Source: Stappia stellulata
GTDB taxonomy: Bacteria; Pseudomonadota; Alphaproteobacteria; Rhizobiales; Stappiaceae
Assembly (NCBI RefSeq): GCF_020176715.1
Contig: NZ_JAIVMF010000001.1
Location: 496,001-560,000, forward strand
Reading direction: 5' to 3'
DNA: 64,000 nucleotides
Shown here: piece after piece, positions 8,173 through 22,132 of the stretch
Numbering within the stretch: the first letter of the stretch is position 1
Layout: each line of letters begins with the position of its first letter
Notes under the pieces: generated by a model
Databases searched by the model: none
What the model saw: only the letters and a program-made list of their open reading frames with translations
Told to the model about the DNA's origin: nothing
Made by a program: the position numbers and the translations under genes

Positions 8173-9159
8173 ATGAATATATCAGCCATCGACCTCAATC
8201 TTCTCGTCGCCTTCGACGCGCTGTTCAGCGAACGAAATGTCACGCGCGCGGCGCGCCGGGTCGGCCTGTCGCAACCGGCGATGTCGAACGCGCTGTCGCG
8301 CCTGCGCGCGCTGCTCGACGACGAGCTGTTCGTGCGCTCCGGCCGGGGCATGGAGCCGACGGCCCGGGCGCAATCGCTTGCGCTGCCCGTGCGCGAGGCG
8401 CTGGCGCGGATCGAGGAGGCGCTGGCCCCGGCACTGGCCTTCGACCCGGCCCGGCTCGACCGGGTGGTGAGGATCGCCATGACCGACAATTCCATGGCGG
8501 TGCTCCTGATCGACATGATCGAGCGGGTCCGGGAGACGGCTCCCAGTCTCGATCTTCACATCAAGAACACGCGGACCGTCGGCATGGCACCGATGCTGGA
8601 CGACGGCGAGATCGATCTCGCCATCGGGGTCGTCGGCGATCTTGAACCCCGCCACCGCGCCGCGCCGCTCTATGCGGATCGCCTGGTCGGGATCGCCCGG
8701 CGCGGGCGGTTCGGACCCGACGGTCCGACACTGGAGCAATTCGTCGAAGCCGAACACGCGCTGGTCGCCCCGCGCAACGGTCCGGGTGGCGCGATCGATG
8801 CAGCGCTTGCAGCGCGCGGGCTGAAGCGGCGCGTGTTCCTGACCCTGCCGCAGTTCATCTTCGCGCCTTATGCGGTCGCGAAAGCCGATCTGGTCGCCTG
8901 CCTGCCGGCGCGCATCGCGCTCGCCAAGGCGGAGCTGCTGGACCTGGAGATCTTCGAACCGCCGATCGAGATGCCGGAATTCACCGTCAAGCTGATCTGG
9001 CACAGCCGCGACGACGCGGATCCCGCCCACCAGTGGCTGCGCACGACCATCGCCGCAGTGGCGCAGGACGTCACCCGCCACAATGAAGACGCGCTCTGGG
9101 GGATGTGCCGGCCGCAGGTCCGCGCGCCGGCGCGCGAGATCGCGGACACGCCGGCCTGA
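8173..9159 (+). CDS. LysR-family transcriptional regulator, divergent from iorAB
   Basis: The 328-residue protein has an N-terminal winged helix-turn-helix ([33 protein letters not shown], residues about 20-52) and a periplasmic-binding-protein-like effector domain. The [19 protein letters not shown] opening is that of the NodD/SyrM-like branch of LysR proteins, which often respond to aromatic compounds. Divergent placement from the molybdenum hydroxylase genes argues that it is their regulator, with the hydroxylase substrate or product as the likely co-inducer. That assignment is inference. A hairpin shared with the convergent mcm gene follows its stop codon. Confidence 0.85.
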   Translation: MNISAIDLNLLVAFDALFSERNVTRAARRVGLSQPAMSNALSRLRALLDDELFVRSGRGMEPTARAQSLALPVREALARIEEALAPALAFDPARLDRVVRIAMTDNSMAVLLIDMIERVRETAPSLDLHIKNTRTVGMAPMLDDGEIDLAIGVVGDLEPRHRAAPLYADRLVGIARRGRFGPDGPTLEQFVEAEHALVAPRNGPGGAIDAALAARGLKRRVFLTLPQFIFAPYAVAKADLVACLPARIALAKAELLDLEIFEPPIEMPEFTVKLIWHSRDDADPAHQWLRTTIAAVAQDVTRHNEDALWGMCRPQVRAPAREIADTPA

Positions 9160-9174
9160 GCAAGGTGATGCAAA

Positions 9175-9204
9175 ACGGCCGGTCGCGGGATCGCAACCGG
9201 CCGT
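9175..9204 (-). terminator. Terminator between lysR and mcm (convergent)
   Basis: ACGGCCGGT (9175-9183) pairs with ACCGGCCGT (9196-9204). On the minus strand it is followed by TTTTG, ending the mcm transcript; on the plus strand the following GTT is weak, so it probably serves lysR less efficiently. Confidence 0.7.
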
Positions 9205-9231
9205 GTTCAGTCGATCAGAAAGCGCAGCGCC

Positions 9232-11376
<2,145 letters not shown>

Positions 11377-11440
11377 CTTGTCATCCCTCCGCGGGCCTGT
11401 CCTGCCAGGACATGCTCATTCTCGGAAAATGGCTTCAATC

Positions 11441-11907
11441 TCAGGCGACAGCACCTGTCACCCTGCGTTCTCCGGACGGCCAGTCCCTCACCACGAACAG
11501 CCCTGCGACCGCATAGCCGGCCAGAAAAAGATACCCCAGCGACACCGAGGACACGATGCCGAGGATGGCGAGCTGTCCGCCAATCGCGACAGCAGCCAGG
11601 CCGAGGCCGAAGAGCAGCGCAAGCCGGCCGATCCGCACGGACCCGAACAGCATCCGCATGCAAAGCCCGTAGGCCAGGCCGCCCCAGGCCCCCCACACAC
11701 CGGCGTTGAACAGATGAACCCAGAAGGGTCCGCCGCCGAACGCCGGAATTCCCACCAGAGCCGCCTTGGCGAAGAACATTCCGGCTGACCCCGTCGGCGG
11801 AAACCGGACCCAGATCGCGCCGTGGGCCACCATCGCCACGCTGGTCGCAAGGGCACCTGCAAGTACGCAACACAGAATCCGGATCTCCTTGCCGGGGTCT
11901 ATCCGCA

Positions 11908-11908
<1 letters not shown>
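11441..11908 (-). CDS. Small integral membrane protein of the propionate operon, function unknown
   Basis: The 155-residue protein is mostly hydrophobic, with about four or five membrane segments. Examples are ILCCVLAGALATSVAMVAHG at the start, LALLFGLGLAAVAIGGQLAIL in the second half and SLGYLFLAGYAVAGLFVV near the end, followed by a charged tail. I do not recognise a named family. The GTG start at 11908 overlaps the pccA stop by one base, which suggests translational coupling. The gene sits between pccA and mcm, both on this strand, so it should be made together with the propionyl-CoA enzymes. A role in short-chain acid transport or membrane sensing is only a guess. The exact start is uncertain because there is no strong ribosome site. 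Confidence 0.6.
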
Positions 11909-13914
<2,006 letters not shown>

Positions 13915-14035
13915 TCTGTGTCTTTCCGATCTGAATGACGTGCCCGCATCATGTGTGACGCCACCTTCAACTTCGTCTTTTGCTGTCAGGTGGAAGTTGC
14001 GCGAGAACCGGGCAACGGATTTTCCACCCTCGAAA

Positions 14036-14314
14036 CTACTCAGCCGCCTCCGCCGGAGGCGTCGCGCCAGGGGCCTTACGGCCCTTCAGCATCCCCTCAA
14101 TGCTCAGGTCCTCGTCGATCTCCGGCCAATGCACGCCGAAGGGCGACAACTCGATCACGCGGCGCTGCTCCGGTGTCGCCTGGAGGAGCCGCGGATACCA
14201 CCACAGGGGCGTGACGAGACGAACTCCGTCGGCAAGCGTGACCACGAGTTCGCTCTCGGTGCAGTGAGCCGCGACCGGCTCGAGAAGATCATGATCAATC
14301 TCCAAAATATTCAT
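14036..14314 (-). CDS. DUF2442 protein
   Basis: A 92-residue protein matching the DUF2442 family, whose signature is visible here as LADGVRLVTPLWWYPRL...TPEQRRVIELSPFGVHWPEIDEDLSIEGML. No biochemical function is established to my knowledge. It overlaps the upstream DUF4160 gene by 20 bases and the two families are commonly encoded as a pair, so they probably act together; a toxin-antitoxin-like role has been suggested by arrangement only. The pair interrupts pccB and pccA without breaking the operon orientation. It has a proline- and alanine-rich tail (PGATPPAEAAE). Confidence 0.8.
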   Translation of the reverse strand: MNILEIDHDLLEPVAAHCTESELVVTLADGVRLVTPLWWYPRLLQATPEQRRVIELSPFGVHWPEIDEDLSIEGMLKGRKAPGATPPAEAAE

Positions 14315-14531
14315 GCCACCTCTCCACGAAAGCGTCTCGGTTTCGGGTCACGACTTTCAGGATCGCCGAAATATCCTGATCGCTACACCGCCTGTTTTTC
14401 GCGACCGCAAGGCTCTCCAGCCAGATTTTGACTTCCTTGCGATCCTTGCGAACATGAACATGCGGCGGTTCATGGCCATCGAGACTGTAGAACAGAAACT
14501 TCCATCCCTTCCATTCGAAGATCGTCGGCAC
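14295..14531 (-). CDS. DUF4160 protein
   Basis: A 78-residue protein of the DUF4160 family. It shows the typical opening (PTIFEWKGWKFLFYSLDGHEPPHVHVRKDRKEVKIWLE), with the conserved EPPHVHV motif, and a C-terminal NRDAFVERWHEYF helix. The histidines in the first motif could bind metal or be catalytic, but no function is proven. It starts 18 bases after the pccB stop and overlaps the DUF2442 gene, so it is translated within the propionyl-CoA carboxylase operon. Partner pairs of this kind are usually accessory and mobile, suggesting late insertion into the operon. Confidence 0.8.
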   Translation of the reverse strand: MPTIFEWKGWKFLFYSLDGHEPPHVHVRKDRKEVKIWLESLAVAKNRRCSDQDISAILKVVTRNRDAFVERWHEYFGD

Positions 14532-14549
14532 CCCGGACGCCTCCCCGCC

Positions 14550-16082
<1,533 letters not shown>

Positions 16083-16093
16083 GGACGGGCCTT

Positions 16094-16672
16094 TCAGCTA
16101 CGAGGACGAGGGGTCAGCGCCACGGCAATGGCGGCGGCGAGAAGCGACTTGACGATACCGCCAAGAACGAAGGGATACAGCCCCCAGGCGAGAACCGGCT
16201 TGTCGAAACCGAGAAGCAGGCCGAGCCAGAGCAGGCCGGGGACAAAGACAACCGCCTGGGCGATCAGCGCGGCCGGCACGGCGCGCCACAGGTTTTGCGT
16301 CCAGCCGCTGAGCGCGAACCAGCCCGCAAGCCAGGCGGAGGCGAGGAAACCGACGAGGAACCCGCCCGTCGGGCCGGCCATATAGGCAAGGCCGATGCCC
16401 TTGGCCGGCGTCCCGGAGAAGACCGGCAAACCGGCCGCGCCCTGCGCCAGATAGAGCAGCACGGCGGCGGCGGCGCAGCGCGGGCCGAGCGTGAAGCCCA
16501 GCACCAGCAGCGCCAGCGTCTGCAGCGTCATCGGAACGGGATAGAAGGGGATGCTGACCTTGGCGGAGACGGTGAGAAGCAGCGATCCGGCGAAAGCGGT
16601 GGCGAGCGTCGCGACAAGGCCCTTCGGCGCGAAGGACAGCGAAGCGCGTGTCGATCCGGCATGTTGCGTCAT
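16094..16672 (-). CDS. bioY: Biotin transporter BioY
   Basis: The 192-residue membrane protein is the substrate-binding (S) component of a biotin uptake system. About six membrane segments and the family stretches [44 protein letters not shown] and [21 protein letters not shown] are visible. BioY can work alone or with the BioM/BioN energising module, which is not encoded here. As first gene of the operon before pccB and pccA, it supplies the cofactor for the biotin-dependent carboxylase. A GGGAGG ribosome site lies 8 bases upstream of the start. The TTATCTATAA-like BioR operator typical of many alphaproteobacterial bioY genes is not evident; TTTGCAAA boxes are present instead. Confidence 0.93.
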   Translation of the reverse strand: MTQHAGSTRASLSFAPKGLVATLATAFAGSLLLTVSAKVSIPFYPVPMTLQTLALLVLGFTLGPRCAAAAVLLYLAQGAAGLPVFSGTPAKGIGLAYMAGPTGGFLVGFLASAWLAGWFALSGWTQNLWRAVPAALIAQAVVFVPGLLWLGLLLGFDKPVLAWGLYPFVLGGIVKSLLAAAIAVALTPRPRS

Positions 16673-16762
16673 TGCGAAACCTCCCGATGCAATCGTCCGT
16701 GCTCCTACCCGTTTAACGCGGCGAAGTCAGAGTTGAAAAAGCCGCAAAGCGAATTTAATCTG

Positions 16763-16792
16763 TTTGCAAATTCAATTCTGCAAATTTGCAAA
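16763..16792. promoter_or_regulatory. TTTGCAAA boxes between bioY-pcc operon and pccR (probable PccR operator)
   Basis: Perfect TTTGCAAA palindromes lie at 16763-16770 and 16785-16792, with a one-mismatch copy TCTGCAAA at 16777-16784 abutting the second. The short-chain fatty acyl-CoA regulator PccR of Rhodobacter sphaeroides is known to bind paired TTTGCAAA sites at pcc promoters. The boxes lie 48-77 bases upstream of pccR and about 90-120 bases upstream of bioY, suitable for control of both. Confidence 0.75.
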
Positions 16793-16839
16793 CTCGCCGG
16801 ACAGGCCGTCACGGCGGATCGGGAGACGGACACGCCGGA

Positions 16840-18252
16840 ATGAAAAAACTTTTCCTCGGCCGCCAGATCCGCAGTCTGCGCGAGAAAGCGGCGCTGACGC
16901 AACGGGATTTCGCCGAAAGGCTCGGCCTGTCGACCAGCTACGTCAACCAGCTGGAGAACAACCAGCGCCCGGTCTCCGCCCCCGTGCTCTTGTCGCTCAG
17001 CGAGAAATTCAGCCTCGATATCTCCTCGCTGTCGGTGGACGACAACGACCGGCTGCTTGCAGCGCTTCAGGAAGTCTTCGCCGATCCGGTGTTCGCGGGC
17101 AACGTGCCGGGGCTGCAGGACTTCAAGATGGTGTGCCAAAACGCACCGGACATCGCCCACGGGCTGGTGCGGCTGCATCAGGCCTACCGCCAGACCAGCG
17201 AGCAGCTCGCCACCCTCGACGACACGCTGGCGCGCGACGAGAGCCTGGCGCGGCCGACGCCTTACGAGGAAGTGCGCGATTTCTTCCACTTCGAGAACAA
17301 TTACATCCACGACCTCGACCTGGCGGCGGAAGCTCTGTCGCAGACAATCGCGCCGGCCGGACGGATCTTCGCCCGCGATCTGGTCGACCACCTGGAAACC
17401 CGGCATGGCATCACCGTGCAGCGCCGCCGCTCGGGCGAGGACGCGGGCCAGATCCGCACCTATGACAGCGCGGCCAAACGGCTGGTGCTCAACGAGGCCC
17501 TGCCGGAATCGACCATCGTCTTTCAGCTCGCCCACCAGATCGCCCTGCTGGAGGCGACCGGGATCATGGACGGCGTGTTGAAGGATGCGAAGTTCCAGTC
17601 GGACGACGCCATCCATGTCGCGCGCATCGGGCTTGCCAATGCCTTCGCCGGCGCGCTGGTGCTGCCCTATCGCGCCTTCCTGCGCGCGGCGCAGGAAACC
17701 CGCCACGACCTCGACCTGATCGCCGACCGCTTCGGCGCGAGCCTCGAACAGGTCGCGCATCGCCTGTCGACGCTGCAACGGCCCCGCATGAAGGGCATCC
17801 CGTTCTTCTTTGCCCGCGTCGACCGGGCCGGCAACATCACCAAGCGGCACTCCGCCACAAAGCTGCAGTTCGCCCGCTTCGGTGCCGCCTGCCCCTTGTG
17901 GAACGTCCATCGCGCCTTCGAGACCCAGGGCACGATCATCCGCCAGTTGGCCGAGACGCCGGACGGCTCGCGCTACATCTCGCTCGCCGCGCATGTGATC
18001 AAGAAATCGGGCGGCTACAGCGGGCCGGTGCTGCATTACGCCATCGCGCTCGGCACGGAGATCGCCCATGCCCGCGACATCGTCTATTGCGACGACCTCG
18101 ACCTGACCCGCGCCGCCGCCTTCGAGCCGATCGGCATCTCTTGCCGCATCTGCGAGCGGCTGACCTGCCCGCAACGCTCCGTGCCGCCGCTCAACCGCGC
18201 CATCACCATCGACAGCAACGACCGCCGGCTGATCCCCTATACGATTGCCTAA
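16840..18252 (+). CDS. pccR: Short-chain fatty acyl-CoA regulator PccR/ScfR family
   Basis: The 470-residue regulator has an N-terminal XRE-type helix-turn-helix (ALTQRDFAERLGLSTSYVNQLENNQRPV, about residues 15-42), a central IrrE/DUF955-like region and a C-terminal DUF2083 domain rich in cysteine (ISCRICERLTCPQRS near the end). This is the ScfR family that includes RamB, MccR and PccR, which sense acyl-CoA esters. Divergence from the bioY-pccBA-mcm operon and TTTGCAAA boxes in the shared promoter identify it as the propionyl-CoA-responsive member. The start at 16840 begins MKKLFLGRQIRSLREKAALT, where family members begin; an in-frame ATG at 16786 lies within the operator. Confidence 0.88.
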   Translation: MKKLFLGRQIRSLREKAALTQRDFAERLGLSTSYVNQLENNQRPVSAPVLLSLSEKFSLDISSLSVDDNDRLLAALQEVFADPVFAGNVPGLQDFKMVCQNAPDIAHGLVRLHQAYRQTSEQLATLDDTLARDESLARPTPYEEVRDFFHFENNYIHDLDLAAEALSQTIAPAGRIFARDLVDHLETRHGITVQRRRSGEDAGQIRTYDSAAKRLVLNEALPESTIVFQLAHQIALLEATGIMDGVLKDAKFQSDDAIHVARIGLANAFAGALVLPYRAFLRAAQETRHDLDLIADRFGASLEQVAHRLSTLQRPRMKGIPFFFARVDRAGNITKRHSATKLQFARFGAACPLWNVHRAFETQGTIIRQLAETPDGSRYISLAAHVIKKSGGYSGPVLHYAIALGTEIAHARDIVYCDDLDLTRAAAFEPIGISCRICERLTCPQRSVPPLNRAITIDSNDRRLIPYTIA

Positions 18253-18300
18253 AAGCAGGCGCACCCCGCGAGAACGGACAAATTGAATGGGAGCGCCCGC

Positions 18301-18325
18301 GATTCGTCGGTATTATCGACGAATC
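18301..18325. promoter_or_regulatory. 9-bp inverted repeat upstream of the Lrp-type gene
   Basis: GATTCGTCG (18301-18309) and CGACGAATC (18317-18325) are perfect inverted copies around GTATTAT, ending 22 bases before the start codon. Lrp/AsnC regulators commonly bind such sites in their own promoters. A related half-site, AATCGTCGG, appears again before the saccharopine dehydrogenase gene near 18825. Confidence 0.5.
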
Positions 18326-18347
18326 ACCGGACCGGAACACGGATTTC

Positions 18348-18812
18348 ATGGCCTCTCCCCGCGATTCCCTCGACAAGAAGCTCCTTGCGCTGCTGCAGAT
18401 GAACGCGCGCATGCCGACTTCCGAGCTTGCGCGCAAGCTCGGCGTCGCCCGCTCAACCGTGCACGAGCGGATCGCGCGACTGGAACGGACGGGTGTGATC
18501 ACCGGCTATACGACCGTGCTGTCGCGCCCGGCGCAGGACAATCCCGTGCGCGCCCTGGTGATGCTCGCCGTCGAGCAGCAGCAGGTGCGACAGACGCTCA
18601 AGCGTCTGGAAACCTTTCCGGAAATCCGCTCCTGCCTGACGGTCTCGGGCGAATTCGACATCTGCCTCGTCGTCGAGGCGCCGCAGCTTGAGGATCTCGA
18701 CGAGGCGCTCGACGACATCGCCGGCATTCCCGGCGTGCAGCGCTCGCGTTCCTCCATCGTGCTCGCCACCAAGTTCGACCGCAGCCCCGTGCCGACGCTC
18801 GCCGGCGGCTGA
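18348..18812 (+). CDS. Lrp/AsnC-family transcriptional regulator
   Basis: The 154-residue protein has a helix-turn-helix ([32 protein letters not shown], about residues 23-54) and a C-terminal RAM (ligand-binding, oligomerising) domain with the [12 protein letters not shown] motif. Lrp-type regulators respond to amino acids. The next gene encodes a saccharopine-dehydrogenase-family enzyme on the same strand 130 bases on, so a lysine-related ligand is plausible. An inverted repeat just upstream suggests autoregulation. The ATG at 18348 is preferred because the conserved region begins at once ([15 protein letters not shown]). Confidence 0.88.
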   Translation: MASPRDSLDKKLLALLQMNARMPTSELARKLGVARSTVHERIARLERTGVITGYTTVLSRPAQDNPVRALVMLAVEQQQVRQTLKRLETFPEIRSCLTVSGEFDICLVVEAPQLEDLDEALDDIAGIPGVQRSRSSIVLATKFDRSPVPTLAGG

Positions 18813-18897
18813 TCCGGCAAATCGTCGGAAGTTCTGTCAAATCAACGAAAAACCGGCAACATCCGGCGGAATGGGCCCTCCCCGGCGAACGGACACG

Positions 18898-18942
18898 GAC
18901 GTAACCTCCTCGAAATCAAGGCTTTTGAGGAGGATTTACGTC
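18898..18942 (+). promoter_or_regulatory. 18-bp mRNA hairpin sequestering the Shine-Dalgarno of the saccharopine dehydrogenase gene
   Basis: GACGTAA (18898-18904) pairs with TTACGTC (18936-18942), and CCTCCTCGAAA (18905-18915) pairs with TTTTGAGGAGG (18923-18933). This leaves a 7-base loop, one G-U pair and a 2-base bulge (AT at 34-35). The GAGGAGG ribosome site is fully paired and the stem ends at the base before the ATG at 18943. Such a stem should block initiation unless it is opened by a ligand, protein, temperature or a transcript start inside the left arm. Confidence 0.7.
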
Positions 18943-20073
18943 ATGAGCACATGGCCGGTACTGATCGTGGGCGCAGGCAAGATCGGGCGCGCGCTTGCCG
19001 CGATGCTCGCCGATACGGGCGACTATGCCGTCACCATCGCCGACCGCGATGCCGCCGCGCTGGCGAATGCCGCCCGGCCGGGGGTCGCCACCGAAGTGGT
19101 CGACGTCGCCGACGAGGATGCGCTGGTCGCAGCGCTGTCGGACAAGAAGGCGGTTCTCTCCGCCGCGCCGTTCTTCCTCACCGAAACGATTGCCCGCGCC
19201 GCAAAACGCGCCGGCGCGCATTATCTCGACCTGACGGAGGACGTCGCCTCGACCAAGGCCGTGCGCGCGCTCGCCGAGGGCGCGGAGACGGCCTTCGCGC
19301 CGCAATGCGGTCTGGCGCCGGGCTTCGTTTCCATCGCCGGTCACGACCTCGCCAAGCGCTTCGACACGCTCGACACGCTGACGATGCGCGTCGGCGCGCT
19401 GCCGCGCTTTCCCACCAATGCGCTGAAGTACAATCTCACCTGGTCGACCGACGGGCTGATCAACGAGTATTGCGAGCCCTGCGAGGCCGTCGTCAACGGC
19501 AAGCCGACGCTGGTCCAGCCGCTTGAGGGCTACGAGAACTTCACCCTCGACGGCGTGACCTACGAGGCGTTCAACACCTCCGGCGGTCTCGGCTCGCTGA
19601 GCGAGACGCTGGCCGGCAAGGTCCAGAACCTGCGCTATCTCACCACCCGCTATCCGGGGCACCGCGACATCATGCGCATGCTGCTGCAGGACCTCGGCAT
19701 GAAGGATCGCCGCGACCTGATGCGCGAGGTGCTGGAAACCGCCGTGCCGATGACCCGGCAGGATGTGGTGCTGATCTTCATCACCGCCTCGGGAACCAAG
19801 GGCGACCTGCACGAGCAGGATTCCGCCGTCTACCGGGTGACGGCGCAGGAATTTGCCGGCGACACCTGGTCGGCGATCCAGTGCACCACATCGGCCGGCG
19901 TCTGCACCGCGCTCGACCTGATGCGTGCGGGCAAGATCGCGACGCGCGGCCTGATCAAACAGGAAGATATCGCGCTCGACACCTTCCTTGCGAACCGCTT
20001 CGGCCGGATCTTTGCAAGCGGCGCGGCAACGCCGGCAAGCGTCGCGACGACCGCACCGCGCGCCGCCGCCTGA
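18943..20073 (+). CDS. Saccharopine dehydrogenase-family oxidoreductase
   Basis: The 376-residue enzyme has an N-terminal Rossmann domain ([21 protein letters not shown], residues 4-24) and the C-terminal domain of the saccharopine dehydrogenase/LYS9 family (ECG-like [21 protein letters not shown] and the [18 protein letters not shown] stretch, both family hallmarks). The likely reaction is NAD(P)-dependent oxidative cleavage of saccharopine to 2-aminoadipate semialdehyde and glutamate in lysine breakdown. A lysine-ketoglutarate reductase partner is not in the window, so a related carboxy-amine such as a polyamine derivative is possible. It follows an Lrp-type regulator. Its strong ribosome site is buried in a hairpin, pointing to translational control. 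Confidence 0.83.
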   Translation: MSTWPVLIVGAGKIGRALAAMLADTGDYAVTIADRDAAALANAARPGVATEVVDVADEDALVAALSDKKAVLSAAPFFLTETIARAAKRAGAHYLDLTEDVASTKAVRALAEGAETAFAPQCGLAPGFVSIAGHDLAKRFDTLDTLTMRVGALPRFPTNALKYNLTWSTDGLINEYCEPCEAVVNGKPTLVQPLEGYENFTLDGVTYEAFNTSGGLGSLSETLAGKVQNLRYLTTRYPGHRDIMRMLLQDLGMKDRRDLMREVLETAVPMTRQDVVLIFITASGTKGDLHEQDSAVYRVTAQEFAGDTWSAIQCTTSAGVCTALDLMRAGKIATRGLIKQEDIALDTFLANRFGRIFASGAATPASVATTAPRAAA

Positions 20074-20164
20074 GGCGACCGCAATTCGGGCTCAAATTGC
20101 CGTATAGTCGGGGGAATTGCACGATTCCCTCGACACGCCCCGACACGGGGCAGGGCCCCGCTGA

Positions 20165-22120
20165 ATGCTCGAAACGCTGAACCTCGTGATCCTGATCGCT
20201 GCCGGTCTCGTCGCCGTGTCGGTGTTCACGTCGCTCGTCAGCTTTCGGGTCGGGGCGCCGCTGCTTCTCGTGTTCCTGCTGGTCGGCATTGCCGCCGGCG
20301 AGGACGGTCCCGGCGGCATCGCCTTTTCCGACGCGCGCGCGGCCTATTTCATCGGCTCCATCGCGCTTGCCATCATCCTGTTCGATTCCGGTTTTCGAAC
20401 ACGACTGTCGACCTTTCGGCTCGCCGCAGCCCCTGCCCTCGTGCTGGCGACGCTCGGCGTCGGCATCACCTCCGCGGTGGTCGGGACGGCGGCGCATCTG
20501 CTGTTCGACTGGTCCTGGGTGGAGGGGCTCCTGCTCGGCGCCATCGTCGGCTCGACCGACGCGGCGGCGGTGTTCTTCCTCCTGCGCGTCGGCGGGGTCC
20601 ACCTGCGCGAGATGATCTCCGCCACGCTGGAGGTGGAATCGGGATCGAACGACCCCATGGCGATCTTCCTCACCATGACGCTGGTGAGCATGATCACGGC
20701 CGGCGCGCTCGACTTCGACAGCGGCACCGCCGGCGGACTTGCCCTGCAATTCGTCCAGCAGATGGGCATCGGCCTGGCCGCGGGTCTCGCCGGCGGCTAT
20801 GCCATCGTGCAACTGGTCAACCGGGTCAACCTGGAGCCGGCGCTCTATCCGATCGTCGTGCTGGCGCTGGCCCTGGCGCTTTCCGGCGCGACCTCGCTTG
20901 CCGGCGGCAGCGGGTTCCTCGCCGTCTATGTCGCCGGCATCACCTGCGGCAATGTCCGCATCCGCCAGCAGCCGGCGCTGAAAAACTTTCAGGGCGGCAT
21001 GACCTGGCTCGGGCAGATCGGCATGTTCGTGACGCTGGGTCTTCTGGCGACACCCTCGCAATTCGGTGACGTCGCGCTCCCCGGACTGGTGCTCGCCGCC
21101 GTGCTGATCTTCGTCGCCCGGCCCGTCGCGGTCTGGCTCTGCCTGCTGCCCTTCGGCTTTACCCGCGCGGAGATCGCCTTCGTCTCCTGGGTGGGCCTGC
21201 GCGGCGCGGTCTCGATCCTGCTCGCGATCCTGCCGCTGATCGCGGGACTGCCGAATGCCCAGGCGATCTTCAACGTCACCTTTCTGATCGTGCTGACCTC
21301 TCTCGTCCTTCAGGGCTGGACAATCCGCCCGATGGCGAAATGGCTGAAGCTGATCGTGCCTGCAAGGCGCGGCCCCGTCGAGCGGATCGAGCTGGAACTG
21401 CCGGGCGGGCTCGATCATGAAATCGTCTGCTACACGGTGCATCCGGCAAGTGCGGTGGCGCGCGGGGCCCGCATTCCCCGCTGGGCCAGGCCGACGCTGA
21501 TCCTGCGCGACGGCAAGACCATCCGCCTGCAAAAGGCCGGACGTCCCGAGGCCGGCGACCGGGTCTATATCCTCACCAACGCGCGTCAGGTGCCGGTGCT
21601 CGACGCACTCTTCGCCGGCGCGCCGGAAGACGAGCACGACCCGGCGCTGTTCGGTGACTTTCCGCTCGATCCGGCAACGCGCATCGCCGACGTCGGCGCG
21701 GCCTACGGGTTTCGCGTCGAGCGGCGCGATGCCGAACTGACGCTCAAGCAGGTGATGGAACGCGAGCTTGGCGACGACATCGAGCCGACCGACCGCGTGC
21801 CCTACGGCGACATCGACCTCGTCGTGCGCGACATCAACGACGATCACGGAATCACCGCCGTCGGGCTTGCGGTGGAACATGTCGAACCGGAAGAACCCGT
21901 GCTGCCGTTCTTCTTCTCGCGGCAGGATCTCGGCAAGGTATCGCGGCGGGCAATGAACAAGGTCAAGATGAGACGTGCGCGCAAGAAAGTCACGGCGCGC
22001 AGGCTCAGTTCCTTTGACACTCCGCGCAAGGATGCAGCCCCGGATGGCCCTACCGAGCCCGGGACTGCAGCGAAACCGGACCAGGTGCCGGATGACACCA
22101 CCCGGCGGTCACAGCCCTGA
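20165..22120 (+). CDS. Potassium/proton antiporter, CvrA/NhaP2 type
   Basis: The 651-residue membrane protein has a monovalent cation/proton antiporter (CPA1) domain of about 12 segments (residues 1-385). Family-typical stretches include GAIVGSTDAAAVFFLLRVGG and VESGSNDPMAIFLTM, which carry the conserved acidic residues. It then has a TrkA-C (RCK C-terminal) domain (about 395-475) and a CorC/HlyC-like domain (about 480-580). This order is that of NhaP2/CvrA antiporters, which exchange K+ for H+ and help pH and volume control at the inner membrane. A lysine/arginine-rich, proline-rich tail follows. It ends 12 bases from the convergent chaN-like gene. Confidence 0.88.
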   Translation: MLETLNLVILIAAGLVAVSVFTSLVSFRVGAPLLLVFLLVGIAAGEDGPGGIAFSDARAAYFIGSIALAIILFDSGFRTRLSTFRLAAAPALVLATLGVGITSAVVGTAAHLLFDWSWVEGLLLGAIVGSTDAAAVFFLLRVGGVHLREMISATLEVESGSNDPMAIFLTMTLVSMITAGALDFDSGTAGGLALQFVQQMGIGLAAGLAGGYAIVQLVNRVNLEPALYPIVVLALALALSGATSLAGGSGFLAVYVAGITCGNVRIRQQPALKNFQGGMTWLGQIGMFVTLGLLATPSQFGDVALPGLVLAAVLIFVARPVAVWLCLLPFGFTRAEIAFVSWVGLRGAVSILLAILPLIAGLPNAQAIFNVTFLIVLTSLVLQGWTIRPMAKWLKLIVPARRGPVERIELELPGGLDHEIVCYTVHPASAVARGARIPRWARPTLILRDGKTIRLQKAGRPEAGDRVYILTNARQVPVLDALFAGAPEDEHDPALFGDFPLDPATRIADVGAAYGFRVERRDAELTLKQVMERELGDDIEPTDRVPYGDIDLVVRDINDDHGITAVGLAVEHVEPEEPVLPFFFSRQDLGKVSRRAMNKVKMRRARKKVTARRLSSFDTPRKDAAPDGPTEPGTAAKPDQVPDDTTRRSQP

Positions 22121-22132
22121 AGGCAGTTGGCA

